A stretch of DNA of 47,616 bases from an uncultured Sutterella sp. (GTDB lineage: Bacteria > Pseudomonadota > Gammaproteobacteria > Burkholderiales > Burkholderiaceae_F): assembly GCA_937906995.1 (NCBI GenBank), contig CALESB010000009.1:1-47616 (forward strand), read 5' to 3'. This document shows positions 35,269-44,292 of this stretch, in pieces. The notes under the pieces are model-generated. The model was not told where the DNA came from, did not search any database, and was given only the letters and a program-made list of their open reading frames with translations. The position numbers and the translations under genes are program-made. Position 1 is the first letter of the stretch; each line of letters begins with the position of its first letter.

Positions 35269-36051
35269 ATGAAAATCAAACTCATCACTTCTTTCGTTAT
35301 CTCCGCTCTCGTGACAACTCTTAGCGCTCAGGCTCACCCCAATGGGACAACCTTTTGGGACGAAGATGTCTGGACGCTTCAAGAACGAGGCTTTTTGTAT
35401 TACGGTCCTGACAAAAATGAAAACATGACCTCAAAAGATCGCGACTTAAATGACCTTGTCACAGTGCATGCATTAAAAAACGAGGCTCAAGCAAGGCTCA
35501 ATCGCGCCATCATGCAACCCAATGATGAAACGCTTAGAAGCTACCTTGAAGTCAATCACTTCATGCTCGAGAAGTCCAATACTTTTGCTCAAACATGGCA
35601 AAAGACCCTTTGGAGCCTGCCTCAATACGATGCTACAGTCACGCATCCCAATGCCAACTTCGCTCAAGTCGCGTTAAAAGAAAAGCGTCAAGACGATTTA
35701 GAAAAAGAATTAAAGGCAATCTCCCGTCGTGTGGCCCTCTTTTTTGTCGTTCAAAAGGATTGCTCCTTTTGCGAAATCATGGCACCTGTGGCGAGCTTTT
35801 TAGAAAAGACACATGGCATTAAAACCCTTGCTGTGTATTTGGGGCATCAAGCACCGTTAGCTTGGCCTCAAGCACTGCCCGACAATGGTGTTCTTGCAAG
35901 ATTGCAAAAAACGACTCACACCACCATTACACAAACCCCTGCCATTTTCGCTGTGTCACAAACGGGAGAAGCTCGCCTTATCGCTTCGGGCGCCATCTCT
36001 GCTCAAGAATTGGCCCAACGACTCGTGGTGACAGCAAAAACCCTTCATTAA
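35269..36051 (+). CDS. traF: Conjugative pilus assembly protein TraF (thioredoxin-like)
   Basis: A periplasmic protein of about 260 aa from ATG 35269, with a signal peptide ending near LSAQA|HP. The mature part begins FWDEDVWTLQERGFLYY, matching TraF's usual start. A thioredoxin-like domain has CSFC in VVQKDCSFCEIMAP and a cis-Pro-like TPAIFAV. With TraH and TraG it belongs to the mating-pair stabilisation/pilus extension set. A longer frame from 35236 starts inside traN and would remove the signal peptide. Confidence 0.88.
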   Translation: MKIKLITSFVISALVTTLSAQAHPNGTTFWDEDVWTLQERGFLYYGPDKNENMTSKDRDLNDLVTVHALKNEAQARLNRAIMQPNDETLRSYLEVNHFMLEKSNTFAQTWQKTLWSLPQYDATVTHPNANFAQVALKEKRQDDLEKELKAISRRVALFFVVQKDCSFCEIMAPVASFLEKTHGIKTLAVYLGHQAPLAWPQALPDNGVLARLQKTTHTTITQTPAIFAVSQTGEARLIASGAISAQELAQRLVVTAKTLH

Positions 36052-36078
36052 CTCTCATATCAAAACAATAGTAAGACA

Positions 36079-37506
36079 ATGATAAAAAAAGCCTTTTTTA
36101 TTGGATATATCGGTATGGGCCTAGGACTCTCATCTCCAGCTCAAGCTCACTTTATTGAGGATTTTTACCACTCTGCTGCCACGCAAGGAAATGTCACGGC
36201 GGCAGGCATTCATGAAACCGCGGGACTCAAAGTAGTCACTGGAGGCGGCTATGTTTATAAAGCCCCTCGAAATGACTTCACTCCTTTTCACTTTTCGCCT
36301 CCTAAACTCTCCGCGGGCTGCGGTGGGATTGACCTCTTTATGGGGGCCTTTAGCATTCCCAGTAAAGAAGAGTTCGTCAATTACTTAAAAGCCATTGGCT
36401 CATCGTTACCCGGCCTTGCTTTTCAGTTGGCCCTGCAAACGCTATCACCTGACCTATCCGAACAAGTCACGAGTTTCCGAGACCTTATTCGAGAGTATGG
36501 TGCGCGCTTTCAAGACTCGTGCACGGCTGCTCAAACGCTTTTAGATATGTCAGGGGCCCAAGGCTATATGGAGAAACTCAAGTACTCCACGGCCAATAGC
36601 CTTCGCGAACGAGGCATTGTGAGCGACGCCTTTGAAGCCTCTGAGCGAACAAAAACGCATGGTGGAACACTTTTTGACTATGCGCCTACTCATAAAGATA
36701 CGGGCAACAACGTGGTGGATGCGCCACAAATGAACTTAACTTGGGCGCTTCTTAATGGTGGAACGCTCACCTCTCGTTATCCGAAAGAATTGCGTGAAGT
36801 CATGATGACGTTGGTAGGCACGACCATTTACGTGAAAACCGGTGAAGGAGCGGATGCTGTGGCGCAGTCTCGCTTAATCATGGGCGAAGACATTGCGATG
36901 GAGCTCTTGGGCGACATCGATAGCGTGAATTTGACGCGCGCTCACCGCCTATCGTGTTCTACCAATGACCCGCAATGCTTAGCCCCTACGCGCGTTGTTA
37001 TGGATGACATCAATCTCACCTATGAAATGTGGCAAGCCGCCAAGCGCTACCAAAATGCCCTTTTGCAGCGTAACCCCTCCTTAGTAGACGATGAAGACGT
37101 CTTGCTATTGGGTTCGGTCTCCACGATTCCGCTCATTACCATCATCAATACCATCACGAGCCGCCGTTACATGGGCTTTGCTGACGATATTTTGCGAGTC
37201 TACGTTGAAGCGGCTGCCTTTGAAGCCATCGTTCGAGCGCTTGAACAACTCACCGTTGACATTGAAAGAACCGTCACTGCCTCCAGTGCCTCAACAGCCT
37301 CAAGCCTTAATGAAAATCACGCTCAAAACCTCATCGCTCGTGTGCACAAAGTACGCAATGATCTAACGCAACGTGCTGACAAGATCTATCAGCAAATGGC
37401 TCGCACGCATTCCTTTATCGAACAAATTGAACACATTGAACGCAGTCTTTTAGGTAATGCTGCCTACCAAATGAGTGAACGTTTAAGCCTCACTTTAGGG
37501 AAATAA
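36079..37506 (+). CDS. traH: Conjugative pilus assembly protein TraH
   Basis: A 475-aa exported protein with a signal peptide ending SSPAQA|HF. The family markers are the GGGYVYKAP and PPKLSAGCGGIDLFMGAFS segments near the N-terminus and LSPDLSEQVTSFRDLI later. A C-terminal coiled-coil region follows. TraH works with TraF and TraG in pilus assembly and mating-pair stabilisation. It lies 2 bp ahead of traG and has normal length. Confidence 0.92.
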   Translation: MIKKAFFIGYIGMGLGLSSPAQAHFIEDFYHSAATQGNVTAAGIHETAGLKVVTGGGYVYKAPRNDFTPFHFSPPKLSAGCGGIDLFMGAFSIPSKEEFVNYLKAIGSSLPGLAFQLALQTLSPDLSEQVTSFRDLIREYGARFQDSCTAAQTLLDMSGAQGYMEKLKYSTANSLRERGIVSDAFEASERTKTHGGTLFDYAPTHKDTGNNVVDAPQMNLTWALLNGGTLTSRYPKELREVMMTLVGTTIYVKTGEGADAVAQSRLIMGEDIAMELLGDIDSVNLTRAHRLSCSTNDPQCLAPTRVVMDDINLTYEMWQAAKRYQNALLQRNPSLVDDEDVLLLGSVSTIPLITIINTITSRRYMGFADDILRVYVEAAAFEAIVRALEQLTVDIERTVTASSASTASSLNENHAQNLIARVHKVRNDLTQRADKIYQQMARTHSFIEQIEHIERSLLGNAAYQMSERLSLTLGK

Positions 37507-37508
37507 AC

Positions 37509-40500
37509 ATGACTTTTGAATTTTTTGCCTATTGGAACGGCGCTCAAATCCGAGATCTCTTAGAAGCCATGGTCGCCATTGTCGGTACCGGTGACTTTAT
37601 TGGCCTGATGCAATCCGTCGCCTTAGCGGGGTTTCTATCGGTGATCACTGTCTGTGCGCTTCGCTATCGAGGTCTTGAAGTGATGAGTTTTTTCATCGCC
37701 GTCCTTCTTTTTTACACCGTTACGATTGTCCCCAAAGCCACTGTTGTCGTTCGAGACGACCGGGCGGCTCAAGTCTATCCTGTCGATCACGTGCCTTTGG
37801 GGTTGGCTTTTCTGGCTAGCACAACCTCTCACGTTGGCCATTGGCTCACCGAAAGTTTTGAATCCGCCTTTTCAAGCACTGATGCCGATCGCTTCTCGCG
37901 CTTTGGCATGGTCTTTCCACAACGAGCACTCAACGCTCTTTTGGCAGCTGGCCCCGTCACGCCTCAAGGGCGACTCTTGGTCTCAGGCTTTAACCGTCAC
38001 TGCGTTGTTCCAGAACTCATTGATTATCCGGAGAAGCTTAACGCCATCGTTGAAAGTGGCAACCTCTGGCAAACCCTTTCAACAAAAGGCTGGGTCAACC
38101 CAGCTCGTCGCACACCTGGCCTTGATGGGTTTTGGATCACGTGTGACGTGGCTGTCACCACCATTGAAAACTACCTCAATCACACTGAGCTACCCGCCAT
38201 CGAAAGGCAACTTGCGATGAAGCTGGTTCCGGATCACTTAGATCCCAGCACGGTCGTTGCCTCTGCTCTACCTCAAGCAGAAAGCATTTTATTGGGCTTA
38301 TCGCAAACGCTTTCCAATTCCATTAAGCATTCGGTGTTTCTTAATACTCTCGATGAGGATCTCGCAAGCGTAGCGGCGCTATCTAATAACCCACTGGCGG
38401 TTGCAACGAAACTAGCGAAAGCTCAAGGCAATTTAGCCAGTGAACTTAACTATCGCACCATGTCGCAAATCGCCCAAGACACACTACCCAAAGTACGTAA
38501 TGCTTTGCAATTTGTGATTCTGGCGGCCTTCCCTTTGATTCTCGTCATGGTGGTTGCCACAGGTCACATGGCTGCCTCCATCTTACGAAACTACCTCACT
38601 CTTTTGATTTGGATTGAGTTATGGGCACCCATTTCTGCCGTCATTAACTACTTGATGATTCATGTTGATGCGCATCCTATGAATCAAATCGTTGCGCAAT
38701 ACGGCGCTAACTCCATGATGGCAGCCACCTTGATTCGAGAAATGGGGGCAAGTTCCCAAGCGATTGCGGGTTATCTGATGATTTTGGCACCCGTCATTGC
38801 TTTTGCGATCGCCAAGGGCTCTGACATTGCAAGTGCTCAAATGGTGGGATCCATGATGGCTCCTGCACAAAGCGCCGCACAATCTCAAGGCGCCACCCTA
38901 GCTCAAGGCAATATCAGTTTAGGCAATAGCACTTGGGGCAATGTCTCTTCCAATAACATTCAGGGCAATAAGTCCGACTTGTCCACCTCATTGATGGATA
39001 GCTCCGTTTTGAGAACAGCTTCTGCTTACGGTTCTGTGACTCGCACTGGCGATGGACTGGTTACAGGCATGACGGCCACGGACATTTCAACCGGTGTCTC
39101 CAGTTCAGTCGGTCTGGGTGAGCAACAAAATTCTAGCACCCATTCCAGTCACTCCAACAGCATGAGTTATAGCGATGCTATCGGTGGTTTACGTCAATTC
39201 ATGACGCAAACGCAGGATAAATCGATGGCAAGTTTCGCCGATCAACTCAATACAGCGATCATGAAGCATCAAGGGCTATCAGAACAAAGTTCAGAGAGCA
39301 CTTCACAAAGCCAATCGTTAAGCACGACTCGCACGAGTTCCTTAGAAGGAACACTTTCAAACTCCGAACAAGTGGCCTTTAAGTCGCACCTTTTAGGCAG
39401 TGGTTTAGTCAATATCAAACCCGAAAACAACAGCACAACCTCGGCCCTTCGCACTACGCTATCGGACGCAACACCTTCAACCACTTATCAAGCAACGAAG
39501 TCAATATTCTCTAACCCCCTTAAAGAAGAGCTAGCTCAACCCCATGACTTTAAAGGAGGCGCTCATGCAGAACTATCCATTCGCACGGGGCAACAACTCA
39601 TTGATACAGTGACACAGCAATCAGGAACTCAAAACCAAGCGCAAAGACAACAGGCCTATCAAACCCTTTTGTCTGCGACACGGCAAATTGCAGCAAGCAC
39701 TCAAGATAGTGCCATCCGACAAGCCGCCAATTCCTTTGAAGCGCAACTGACCTCTGCTTATCAAATGGCTTCAAACGTCGCTTTCAATCAAACAGCAAGC
39801 ACGTCTGCTGCTACACAAGTGGGCCAAGTCAGCCAACAAGACATTCGTACACTCATGAATGCCAACCCGGAAGCCCTGCATAAAGCCATTGAAACATTTG
39901 GTACTGCCGAAAAAGCGCAAGCCGCACTTTTTCATAGTGCAGCCGCTCGTAGTGCCTTTGCTCAACAGCTGCAAAACGATCAAGTCCACCAGCCCTATCA
40001 GCCGACAAAACCTAATCCCTTGTCACTGTCTGATGTTGATGCAATAGCAAGTCAGCATAAAGATACGTTTAAACAAGAACTCACAGGGCACTTTGAGCAA
40101 GCACAAAGTGCTCACCAACACGAAGCTTTCGCTAACCAAATACATGCCATCGATCGTCTAGTAGGCCATGAGTTGCCGACTCAGGCAGTTAAAAACATCA
40201 GAGAGAAAGCTAGCCATCGTATATCAACAGAAGTACTAAAAAAAGAGGAAGCATTAACTCAAGATCGAGGCAATGTTTTAGCGGCTGCTGCGCTTTATAA
40301 CGAAAAGCAAAAAGGCATATCAACGGTTATCAGTAATGCCCTGATGGGAGGATTGACTTATTCATCGCCCGAAAACTATTCCAATGCACTGCAAGAAAAA
40401 GCTCAAGCGTCGCCTGCGAACGCACAGTCACTTCAAAAACTTGGAGAACAGAGCGCTCCAATTCGCATTGAGGACTTTGAAAAAGCTTTCCAAAGTCCTC

Positions 40501-40562
40501 CTAAAGAAGAAATGAGCGCCCCTACCAATAACGACGACCACGTATTTTCCAAGAAGGAGTAG
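37509..40562 (+). CDS. traG: TraG mating-pair stabilisation/entry exclusion protein
   Basis: A 1017-aa inner-membrane protein, similar in size to F TraG (938 aa). The N-terminal half has several helices (about residues 30-75, 330-410 and 420-450), including the conserved YWNGAQI start and AFPLILVMVVATGHMA. From about residue 460 onward a long Ser/Gln/Thr-rich periplasmic or releasable domain follows. In F, the N-terminal part is needed for the pilus and the C-terminal part for mating-pair stabilisation and recognition of the exclusion protein TraS. It is the last gene of the rightward operon. Confidence 0.9.
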   Translation: MTFEFFAYWNGAQIRDLLEAMVAIVGTGDFIGLMQSVALAGFLSVITVCALRYRGLEVMSFFIAVLLFYTVTIVPKATVVVRDDRAAQVYPVDHVPLGLAFLASTTSHVGHWLTESFESAFSSTDADRFSRFGMVFPQRALNALLAAGPVTPQGRLLVSGFNRHCVVPELIDYPEKLNAIVESGNLWQTLSTKGWVNPARRTPGLDGFWITCDVAVTTIENYLNHTELPAIERQLAMKLVPDHLDPSTVVASALPQAESILLGLSQTLSNSIKHSVFLNTLDEDLASVAALSNNPLAVATKLAKAQGNLASELNYRTMSQIAQDTLPKVRNALQFVILAAFPLILVMVVATGHMAASILRNYLTLLIWIELWAPISAVINYLMIHVDAHPMNQIVAQYGANSMMAATLIREMGASSQAIAGYLMILAPVIAFAIAKGSDIASAQMVGSMMAPAQSAAQSQGATLAQGNISLGNSTWGNVSSNNIQGNKSDLSTSLMDSSVLRTASAYGSVTRTGDGLVTGMTATDISTGVSSSVGLGEQQNSSTHSSHSNSMSYSDAIGGLRQFMTQTQDKSMASFADQLNTAIMKHQGLSEQSSESTSQSQSLSTTRTSSLEGTLSNSEQVAFKSHLLGSGLVNIKPENNSTTSALRTTLSDATPSTTYQATKSIFSNPLKEELAQPHDFKGGAHAELSIRTGQQLIDTVTQQSGTQNQAQRQQAYQTLLSATRQIAASTQDSAIRQAANSFEAQLTSAYQMASNVAFNQTASTSAATQVGQVSQQDIRTLMNANPEALHKAIETFGTAEKAQAALFHSAAARSAFAQQLQNDQVHQPYQPTKPNPLSLSDVDAIASQHKDTFKQELTGHFEQAQSAHQHEAFANQIHAIDRLVGHELPTQAVKNIREKASHRISTEVLKKEEALTQDRGNVLAAAALYNEKQKGISTVISNALMGGLTYSSPENYSNALQEKAQASPANAQSLQKLGEQSAPIRIEDFEKAFQSPPKEEMSAPTNNDDHVFSKKE

Positions 40563-40758
40563 TCATATAGGAACCAAACTTTTCGGCAACCAATAAGAAA
40601 GGTTCGCCGAAAAGTAAGTAAAGCGTCGCAAACGCCTCACGCCAAGTGATCTTGGTATTCAAAATCGCATTGACATACGGATCCTCATGCACGGGAGGTA
40701 CGGTCAAAAAGGTAATGACTCGACGCTTTAAAACATTGAATTGACTCAAAATGGACAT
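40522..40758 (-). CDS. Small convergent protein overlapping the end of traG (uncertain)
   Basis: A 78-aa frame I do not recognise, running against traG and overlapping its last 41 bp. It has an AAAGAG six bases ahead of its ATG. It contains an amphipathic or hydrophobic segment (FATLYLLFGEPFLLVAEKF) that could bind the membrane. Small membrane proteins next to traG are often entry-exclusion factors, but this is only a positional hint. The rest of the 40563-40947 gap is AT-rich and empty. Confidence 0.4.
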   Translation of the reverse strand: MSILSQFNVLKRRVITFLTVPPVHEDPYVNAILNTKITWREAFATLYLLFGEPFLLVAEKFGSYMTTPSWKIRGRRYW

Positions 40759-40947
40759 GATGAACTCTTTAAAAAAACGTATTAACCAATATCAACTAAC
40801 GGGCCCAAAAGTTGACTGACTTGTCATCATCTTAAAGAACGGGGCCGCATTTTTTCCAATGAATTTTTTCTATCAAAATCAATGATCTCTTTCATACAGC
40901 CTATGAGCTTCATTGATTAAAAATTGTGCAATCAAGGATTTTTAAAA

Positions 40948-41904
40948 ATGGCGAAAATTTCTAAATTTGGCATGCATACCGCGTATTTACTGGGTTTTGA
41001 GCGAATTGCTGATGTTAGAGGTATAACTTCCCTATTGAGCCTCTTCGAAAATGCAATGATCCTCTCGGGCATTTACTTGCAAATTCGCCCTAATCGACAT
41101 GCTTACATTGGTAAAACCAGTAATCTCATTCGTCGCTTTGAGAGGCACTTACAAAACGGTATTGTGATAGAAGAACTGGCTTTTATGCCACTACAACTAA
41201 AGTCTTTAGATAAGAAAGAAAAAGAGATCATTGCCAAAGCTGAACGCTATGGCATTGAGCTTGATAATTTATTGCTAGTAGAGTCGACTTGGCTGTCCAA
41301 ACAACGATGGGAAGACTATTTTTCTGATCAAGAGCTACAAGATTGGATTAAGACGGATCATCAAGAGCAAACTAAAGCGTTAACGCAAACGATGGCAACG
41401 ATGTCTGCTGGTCTTCGCCATCAATATCAACTGGCTCAAGCGCATCCTTTGTTCGACTCCACACTTGAACTTGGACGCAACTTTATAAATCGCTTCATTC
41501 CGAAAGCGGCGTTAACCGCCGGAAATCTTTGGAGCGCCGATGCCAACTATGTGGATCAAACAGAACGTTTTCTTCCACTTATTCGCCTGCACGTTGGCAA
41601 CCAAACTTTAATGACCTTAGGATTTTATAAAACAATTCCTACGCAGCCCTGGATGCAATTGCTCGTAAGTGAAGAGGCTTTGAATCAAAACCAACTAGAT
41701 ATAACGACACTACTTAATGCTTTTCCTTTTTTGTTATTAGAGGAAAAGGATGCTCAATTTTGGCAAGTGAGTGCCCATGCGCAAATGATGAAACCAGTCC
41801 TCGATTGGATGAGCAGGCCCATCAAACAAACGATTATCAAGTCAACGAAAGAGTCGCTTAGGTTTAAAGGTAATGCTGCGTTGCACTACGCACTCACATT
41901 TTGA
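40948..41904 (+). CDS. GIY-YIG nuclease-domain protein
   Basis: A protein of about 318 aa from ATG 40948, which has AAGGA nine bases ahead; upstream in-frame starts have none. The GIY-YIG core is clear: SGIYLQIRPNRHAYIGKTSNLIRRFERH (GIY at about 41-43, YIG at 53-55, Arg at 62-63). The remaining 240 residues are unassigned, with a second soluble domain ending in a conserved KGNAALHYALTF tail. GIY-YIG domains cut DNA in homing, repair and restriction enzymes. The role here is unknown. Fragments of a second copy lie downstream at 42664-42681 and 44293-44373. Confidence 0.75.
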   Translation: MAKISKFGMHTAYLLGFERIADVRGITSLLSLFENAMILSGIYLQIRPNRHAYIGKTSNLIRRFERHLQNGIVIEELAFMPLQLKSLDKKEKEIIAKAERYGIELDNLLLVESTWLSKQRWEDYFSDQELQDWIKTDHQEQTKALTQTMATMSAGLRHQYQLAQAHPLFDSTLELGRNFINRFIPKAALTAGNLWSADANYVDQTERFLPLIRLHVGNQTLMTLGFYKTIPTQPWMQLLVSEEALNQNQLDITTLLNAFPFLLLEEKDAQFWQVSAHAQMMKPVLDWMSRPIKQTIIKSTKESLRFKGNAALHYALTF

Positions 41905-41973
41905 AATACTCCGTAAGTCAGATGTTTCCTTGCGGCATTTCTATGATTGTAGTTTTGGGGACCAGTGCGGTCA

Positions 41974-42333
41974 TTATCGTTGACAAGAATCATCTTCTTC
42001 AAACAATGTAGAAACAATTTCCAAACTTTCAGAAATAATCCGCTTGTGTGCTCGCTCAGACTCAGCTTGTCTCGCCATTAAATCTATGGTGCGGATCTGA
42101 TCGCAGCGAACAATTCCTGTCGTTTTAATTCCAGTATTTTCTAGACTTACGGAAAAACCATTTTCGCGCGCAAAATTTCCCCCATTGGTTATAGGAGCAA
42201 CAACTGCCGTTCCCGTTAATGTGTTATAAGGTTCTGGAGTTAGGATTAATACCGGGCGATATCCTTATTGCTCATGTCCTAGCGTTGGGTCAAACGATAA
42301 CTTGCAAATGTCACCTCTGTGAAATAGCCTCAT
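41974..42333 (-). pseudogene. MazF/PemK-type toxin with an in-frame stop
   Basis: Reading from ATG 42333 gives FHRGDICKLSFDPTLGHEQ, then TAA at 42265-42267 (codon 23), then GYRPVLILTPEPYNTLTG and the rest of a normal ChpB/MazF-like toxin to a stop at 41974 (120 codons in all). The typical sequence at the stop position is a basic residue before GYRPVL, so a single base change would explain it. The rest, including the AVVAPITNGG and GIVRCDQIRTID motifs, is intact. Its ATG overlaps the antitoxin stop (ATGA). In active form such toxins cut mRNA. Confidence 0.85.
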
Positions 42334-42602
42334 AGAATCTCCTTACCAACCGCAGTGTCGTTGAGCCATGCAGCGTTTTCCAAAGTTTCTTCTTTTGTTT
42401 TTAATGCCTTTGCAGTCCTATACAAGGTGAGACGTTCAGATAAAGACATTTTCCTTTTTTTAGCTGGTCTACTTTCAATACAGCCTTCTGAAAAAGTGAA
42501 ATTAACAGCATCCCCAGAGTGACACTTTAAAAGTTCTAGCATCGCTGGCGGTATTGCTACAACCGTAGAGCCACCCAATTTTCTAAGAGTTGCGATTGAC
42601 AT
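42330..42602 (-). CDS. MazE/AbrB-type antitoxin
   Basis: A 90-aa protein with an N-terminal swapped-hairpin AbrB/MazE DNA-binding domain (MSIATLRKLGGSTVVAIPPAML) and a charged C-terminal tail that would wrap the toxin. ATG 42602 has a perfect GGAGG five bases ahead; the upstream in-frame ATG at 42614 overlaps that site and is unlikely. It forms an operon with the toxin pseudogene and probably represses its own promoter through the inverted repeat at 42628-42646. Confidence 0.85.
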   Translation of the reverse strand: MSIATLRKLGGSTVVAIPPAMLELLKCHSGDAVNFTFSEGCIESRPAKKRKMSLSERLTLYRTAKALKTKEETLENAAWLNDTAVGKEIL

Positions 42603-42627
42603 AGCTACCTCCATACATTCACAATTA

Positions 42628-42646
42628 GTTAAACATAAGTTTTAAC
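42628..42646. promoter_or_regulatory. Inverted repeat, likely antitoxin operator
   Basis: GTTAAA (42628-42633) and TTTAAC (42641-42646) form a palindrome with a 7-base centre, 26 bases ahead of the antitoxin start. MazE-like proteins autoregulate at such sites. Confidence 0.5.
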
Positions 42647-42663
42647 ATACTCTTTAACTCTCT

Positions 42664-42681
42664 AACTATGTGGATCAAACA
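42664..42681 (+). pseudogene. 18-bp fragment of a second GIY-YIG gene
   Basis: AACTATGTGGATCAAACA here is identical to 41545-41562 within the intact GIY-YIG gene (encoding NYVDQT). The match ends abruptly on both sides. With the 44293-44376 fragment it shows that a paralogue once lay here in the same orientation and order. Confidence 0.7.
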
Positions 42682-42699
42682 ATAAGATAAGTTCCTCCA

Positions 42700-42900
42700 G
42701 TGATCAACTCCCCATTAAAATGGGAAGCTTCTAATTTAGTGAGTCTTGCGAGCCCACTTTCCTGCTTCATTGCTGATTTGACTCTTAGGGATCACTCCCT
42801 TTGAGCACACATAAGCTCCACAGGCATCGAATCGGGGCGATCCACCCCTACGTTTACGTCACTGAGTGTGCAGTCGGCTTGGCCGACTTCACTCTCAATA
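42700..42900 (-). ncRNA. Likely omega-RNA (reRNA) of the TnpB element
   Basis: TnpB nucleases use an RNA made from the 3' end of tnpB through the right end, with the guide read from the flanking DNA. The region from the last tnpB codons to 42700 is structured and ends in a hairpin (CCCATT/AATGGG at 42711-42724). The guide would be about 42680-42699 read leftward. The upstream boundary is a rough estimate. Confidence 0.55.
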
Positions 42901-44194
42901 ATCGTTTCACCTTTTTCTCTGACCATTGTCCTTGGCTCACCAGCCAAGCTCCGGCTTGGCGGATATTGAGCGCCGCATTCTCATCGGCATTCATGGTCAT
43001 CTGGCAACGTGTGCAGCGGAATACTGATTGACTCAATCGATTTTCTTTTGCAGTGCATCCGCAGTGGCTGCACTTTTGCGAGGTGTAAGCACTCGGCACT
43101 TCAATCACCAGCTTATGCCGGCAACGTGCCTTGTACTTCAAATAGGCTTGGGTTTTAGCCCATGCACTGCCCAAGATTCCTTTTGTCAGTCCTGCCTTGG
43201 CTTTTGCACCATTACGCAACGGCCTACCCTTGGCATCGTACCTTGCCTTGGGCTTGGCCGTCATCCCCTTGATATTGAGATCTTCAAAAACGAAAAGTTC
43301 AATATCCGGTTGCTCGGCCAATCGATGACTGACTTGATGAGCAAAATCTTGTCGCACATTGCTCTCATACTGAAAGCTTCGTGCCACTCGACGTTGCATC
43401 TTTCGACTGTTTTGACTGCCTTTTTGTCGGCGGGCCAAAATTCTTTGGTAGTGCTTGCGACCGCGTTGTTTACGCTTGATTCGCTCTTGTTGAATGTCGA
43501 GCAATTCATAATGCTCGCCACAACTTGATTGAATTTTGCGTGCCACACCACGATCAACCCCTAATGTTTTATCCAACAATTCCTCATAGTCCATCATGGC
43601 CAAGCGATCCGCCATCTCTTGATCGGTCTCCGGGTATTGAGCATCATCGAAATTGAACGACACGGTCAATGCACGTTGACGACAGGTGACGTAAACCGTG
43701 ACCGGCATCTCAAACGGTTGGTGAGCTTTGAAAAGCACACGACCACCCTGCTTGGATTTGCTGCCAAACGTCAATTCATACCATTGAGCTTTGAGTTTTC
43801 GAATCGAAAAATACGATTTCGTCAAAAGCAAATGGCGGTCTGCGTTTTTGATGGGATGAACACGAGGTTTTGATGTCAGTCCTTTTTGAAAACGCCTGTA
43901 GGCCTGATAGTGAAGGTAAGCACCAACACCATAGACACCACTTGGAACGCTTTTAACCCAAGGAACAACATGAAAATCGATCAAGTGCGAATACTTTTGA
44001 TCGACCTCGGGACGAGGAACGGAAGAGATGAACTTTCGGTCAAAGGATTCGAAATATCGAGCCTCTTCAACCGAAGCGTTGTAGACGAGCATTTGTGCAG
44101 CAGAAAACGTGAAGTAAGCACTGCGTGATGCGTCATCGACAAACTTGGCTTTGAATTTACGCCCGATAATCACTTGACAACCCCAAGGGAACAA
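42854..44194 (-). CDS. tnpB: TnpB RNA-guided nuclease (IS605 OrfB)
   Basis: A 446-aa TnpB with all expected catalytic features. The RuvC Asp is in LGVDRGV (about 214), the Glu in FVFEDLNIKGM (304) and the second Asp in NADENAALNI (404). Between the last two lies the zinc finger CSHCG...CTRC (375-397). The N-terminal wedge/REC-like region is present. Family members cut DNA next to a short target motif, guided by the right-end RNA. GTG 44173 (VIIGRKFKAKF) is an alternative start that matches the family better. The coding sequence appears intact. Confidence 0.92.
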   Translation of the reverse strand: MFPWGCQVIIGRKFKAKFVDDASRSAYFTFSAAQMLVYNASVEEARYFESFDRKFISSVPRPEVDQKYSHLIDFHVVPWVKSVPSGVYGVGAYLHYQAYRRFQKGLTSKPRVHPIKNADRHLLLTKSYFSIRKLKAQWYELTFGSKSKQGGRVLFKAHQPFEMPVTVYVTCRQRALTVSFNFDDAQYPETDQEMADRLAMMDYEELLDKTLGVDRGVARKIQSSCGEHYELLDIQQERIKRKQRGRKHYQRILARRQKGSQNSRKMQRRVARSFQYESNVRQDFAHQVSHRLAEQPDIELFVFEDLNIKGMTAKPKARYDAKGRPLRNGAKAKAGLTKGILGSAWAKTQAYLKYKARCRHKLVIEVPSAYTSQKCSHCGCTAKENRLSQSVFRCTRCQMTMNADENAALNIRQAGAWLVSQGQWSEKKVKRLLRVKSAKPTAHSVT

Positions 44195-44292
44195 AAGATC
44201 ATATTTTGATATGGAATTATATCATTATATAATGCGGTTTACAGTAATTCATCCCCGCAATGAATTACGGGGATTTCTTACTGGTTTTCTTT

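Larger units (their letters stand above)
42700..44290 (-). mobile_element. IS200/IS605-superfamily, tnpB-only (IS1341-type) element
   Basis: The element contains a single intact tnpB and no Y1 transposase tnpA, so it would need TnpA supplied elsewhere to move. The right end (downstream of tnpB) has the family's AGAAGC plus small hairpin (42711-42724), ending near 42700. The left end has a CCCCG...CGGGG hairpin (about 44257-44276). On the minus strand TTTAA (44295-44291) directly abuts the left end, a plausible target-adjacent motif. Homology to the GIY-YIG paralogue resumes at 44293, which fixes the left boundary well. Ends are inferred by pattern. Confidence 0.75.

Noticed and set aside
43028..43528. 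A 166-codon plus-strand frame opposite tnpB
   Set aside because: It is antisense to intact TnpB catalytic motifs, with composition typical of a shadow frame.
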